Under the pieces are notes generated by a model. The model was not told the origin of the DNA. It saw nothing but the letters and a program-made list of their open reading frames with translations, and did not search any database. A program made the translations under genes and the position numbers. Shown one piece after another: positions 61,344-64,000 of a stretch of DNA of 64,000 nt (positions are counted from its first letter, which is position 1; every line of letters starts with the position of its first letter). This stretch comes from an uncultured Dongia sp. (GTDB lineage Bacteria > Pseudomonadota > Alphaproteobacteria > Dongiales > Dongiaceae), in contig NZ_CAKZGO010000014.1 of the NCBI RefSeq assembly GCF_936916975.1, forward strand, positions 1 through 64,000, in the 5' to 3' direction.

Positions 61344-63008
61344 ATGACCGCCCAATCTCTCGTCACCGGGCCTTTGGTCGCCGTATCGGCGGCGACCGAA
61401 ACCGCCAGCCGAATGGGCCGCGTGATTGCGGTTTCTGGCGCGAAGGTCGTTGGGCTGCTGCAGCGGGACGGCGCCACGCGGGGGCCCCATATCGGCGAAC
61501 TCATCAAGATCGTGACCGACGACTCGACCGTGTTCGGCTTCGTAACCGGGATCAGCATCGATAATCCGCAGCAGCGGGATCAGGAACTGCGCCGCGTAGA
61601 GTTGGAACTGGTGGGCGAGATCGATCATCGCAGCGGCGCCAACGCAGCGTTCCAGCGCGGCGTCTCAAATTTTCCGGCGCTCGATGATGTGCTGGCACGC
61701 GCCACCAGCGATGATCTGCGGCGCGTCTTCACCCGTCCGCTGGATACTGCACAGCCCAATGCGCGTAATGGCGCGCGGATCGGCGCCCTGCATCAGGATC
61801 ACACCATCCCGGCCGAAATCATGCCGAGCGAATTGCTCGGCAAGCATTTTGCTGTCCTGGGCACGACCGGCGCCGGCAAATCCTGCGCCATCGTCACGAT
61901 CCTGCGCGCGCTTCTTGGCCAGCATGCCAACGCGCATATCGTCATCCTTGATCCGCACAACGAATATGCGGCCGCCTTCAAGGACCGCGCCGAAATCGTG
62001 ACACCGGCTGATCTCGAATTGCCCTATTGGCTGCTCAATTTCGAAGAGCTTCGCGAGATGGTGATCGGCACCGGCAGCCCGCAGCCCGATGCCGATGCGG
62101 TGCTGCTCAATCAGGTGGTGACGCAGGCCAAGCGCAACATGGTCCAGGATGCCGAGGCGGCATTGCAGGTCACCATCGATACGCCGACGCCCTATCGCCT
62201 CTCCGACATCGCCAAGATCATCGACGGCATCCTCGGCAAGCTCGACCGGCCCGCCGACATGGCGGCCTATCATCGCATCAAGGAACGCTTCGCGCATATG
62301 CAGGCCGACCGTCGCCTGGCGTTCATGTTTCCCGGTGGCAATAGCAGCGCGCTGCAGGGCATGGTCACGCGTGACAACATGGCAAAGATTCTCGGCCGCC
62401 TGTTCCGCGTGCCGGTCGGTGGCAAACCCGTGACCGTGCTCGATACCTCAGGCGTGCCGGCGGAAATTCTCAACGTCGTCGTCTCCTTGCTCTGCCGCAT
62501 GAGTTTCGACTTCGCGCTGTGGAGCGAGCAGAAGGCACCGGTGCTTCTGGTCTGCGAGGAAGCGCATCGCTATGCCCCCGCCGACACGAAGGCAGGTTTC
62601 GAACCCACCAAGCGCGCGCTCTCGCGCATCGCCAAGGAAGGTCGCAAATACGGCGTCTCGCTGTGCCTCATCAGCCAGCGTCCTTCGGAACTGGACACCA
62701 CCGTGCTGTCGCAATGCAGCACCATCTTCGCGCTGCGCATGACCAGCCAGAAGGACCAGGAATTCCTGGCAGCGGCCCTGCCGGAATCGAGCCTGGGGTT
62801 GATGAGCGAGCTGCCATCCTTGCGCAACGGCCAGGCGATTGCGGTGGGCGAGGGTGTCCCCTTGCCGACCCGGATCGATTTCGATCGGCTGGCCGAAGAA
62901 CACCAGCCGCACAGCCGCACGGCGCCTTTCGCCACGGCCTGGCAGCAGGACCAGCTCTCCGCCGCCGACCTCACCGAGATCGTCAAGCGCTGGCGCCATC
63001 AGCCCTAG
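61344..63008 (+). CDS. HerA-like (DUF87) ATP-binding protein
   Basis: Walker A VLGTTGAGKSCAIV; Walker B VLLVCEEAHRYAP; FALRMTSQKDQEF. Confidence 0.92.
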   Translation: MTAQSLVTGPLVAVSAATETASRMGRVIAVSGAKVVGLLQRDGATRGPHIGELIKIVTDDSTVFGFVTGISIDNPQQRDQELRRVELELVGEIDHRSGANAAFQRGVSNFPALDDVLARATSDDLRRVFTRPLDTAQPNARNGARIGALHQDHTIPAEIMPSELLGKHFAVLGTTGAGKSCAIVTILRALLGQHANAHIVILDPHNEYAAAFKDRAEIVTPADLELPYWLLNFEELREMVIGTGSPQPDADAVLLNQVVTQAKRNMVQDAEAALQVTIDTPTPYRLSDIAKIIDGILGKLDRPADMAAYHRIKERFAHMQADRRLAFMFPGGNSSALQGMVTRDNMAKILGRLFRVPVGGKPVTVLDTSGVPAEILNVVVSLLCRMSFDFALWSEQKAPVLLVCEEAHRYAPADTKAGFEPTKRALSRIAKEGRKYGVSLCLISQRPSELDTTVLSQCSTIFALRMTSQKDQEFLAAALPESSLGLMSELPSLRNGQAIAVGEGVPLPTRIDFDRLAEEHQPHSRTAPFATAWQQDQLSAADLTEIVKRWRHQP

Positions 63009-63093
63009 GTGGACTAGCACCCGTGGATTACCCCTTGGCATCGATCCTGGCCGTCGCCATATAGCCAAAAGCCGCTTCCGCGCCCTTTGGGGG

Positions 63094-63993
63094 ATGACCT
63101 TGCCAAATTGGTTAAAGCTTATGCGCCGTGCCGCGCGGCGCGCCGTTCTCGGTTTTATGGCCCTGCTGCCGTTTGCCGGGGCTGCTGCTGCCGAACCTGC
63201 TCTCTGGGTGGTGAAGGATTCCGACAGCACGATCTATCTCTTCGGCACTGTCCATCTCCTCAAGCCCGACATGAATTGGCGGTCCGACAAGGTCAACGCT
63301 GCCCTGCAGTCCAGCGACGATCTGTGGCTGGAACTGGCTGAAGGTGGCAAGGGCGCCATGACCGAGGCGCAGCTTTGGAAGTTCGGCAAGGACCCGGCGC
63401 ATCCCCTCTCCACCAAATTGGAACCCGAGGAATGGAAGCGCCTGCGCGAGGCCGCCAAGCGGGTCGGCGTGCCACCCGTGTCACTGGAATCCATGCGGCC
63501 GTGGCTTGCCTCGATCGTGCTCGGGACGGCGCCGATGGAACAGGCGGGCTACAAGACGGAACTTGGTGTCGATAACCAATTGCGCATGACGGCGAAGGCG
63601 GCTGACAAGCCGGTCAAGGGATTGGAGACGGTCGAGCAGCAGTTCGGATTCCTGGCTGGGCTGCCGCCGGAAATGGAACTCGCCATGCTGTCGCAAACGA
63701 TCGACATGCAAATGGAGGGTGCTGCTCACCTCGACAAGATCGCCGGCGCGTGGCTCGCGGGCAACGTCGATGAGCTCAGTATGCTGCTCGTCGCCGAAAA
63801 CCAGACGATCCATGACAAGGCCTTCTACAATCGCCTGCTCGTCGATCGCAACAAGCAATGGGCGACGCAGATCACCGAGATGTTGAAGACGCCCGGCACG
63901 CATTTTATTGCCGTCGGTGCTGCACATCTCGCCGGCGCTGATTCCGTTCAAACCATGCTGCTGAAACGCGGCCTCACTGTCGCGCGGCAGTGA
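63094..63993 (+). CDS. TraB/GumN family protein
   Basis: LWVVKDSDSTIYLFGTVHLLKPD; AVGAAHLAGADSVQTMLLKRGLTV. Confidence 0.93.
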   Translation: MTLPNWLKLMRRAARRAVLGFMALLPFAGAAAAEPALWVVKDSDSTIYLFGTVHLLKPDMNWRSDKVNAALQSSDDLWLELAEGGKGAMTEAQLWKFGKDPAHPLSTKLEPEEWKRLREAAKRVGVPPVSLESMRPWLASIVLGTAPMEQAGYKTELGVDNQLRMTAKAADKPVKGLETVEQQFGFLAGLPPEMELAMLSQTIDMQMEGAAHLDKIAGAWLAGNVDELSMLLVAENQTIHDKAFYNRLLVDRNKQWATQITEMLKTPGTHFIAVGAAHLAGADSVQTMLLKRGLTVARQ

Positions 63994-64000
63994 TAGCGCT

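Overview
The window is a GC-rich alphaproteobacterial chromosomal segment, probably Rhodospirillales-like. This is inferred from the ffs-dnaX-ybaB-recR and dnaK-dnaJ-dapB arrangements. Coding is dense, with no tRNA, rRNA, CRISPR, prophage or transposase seen. Housekeeping landmarks are kbl-tdh, methylmalonyl-CoA mutase, dnaK/dnaJ/dapB, nth, recR-ybaB-dnaX, SRP RNA and nudC. The most interesting region is about 28.4-36.6 kb. It holds two paralogous two-gene operons, each pairing a Tat-exported alpha-carbonic anhydrase with a transmembrane methyl-accepting chemotaxis protein, placed around a tandem pair of AraC-type regulators. This is a candidate CO2/bicarbonate-linked chemosensory module. Other notable items: a 1951-aa membrane-anchored coiled-coil protein with three exact-period 116-aa repeats; a TetR/peroxiredoxin pair with three TGGAC-N6-GTCCA operators; a DapB with a roughly 100-aa Lys/Ala/Pro-rich N-terminal extension; a MotB-like gene pair with no MotA; an internally deleted DJ-1/PfpI remnant; an unannotated 24-aa hydrophobic small ORF; two copies of a dispersed GC-rich palindromic repeat; and two paralogous pentapeptide-repeat proteins. 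All calls come from reading the sequence and the supplied ORFs. No database searches were run.
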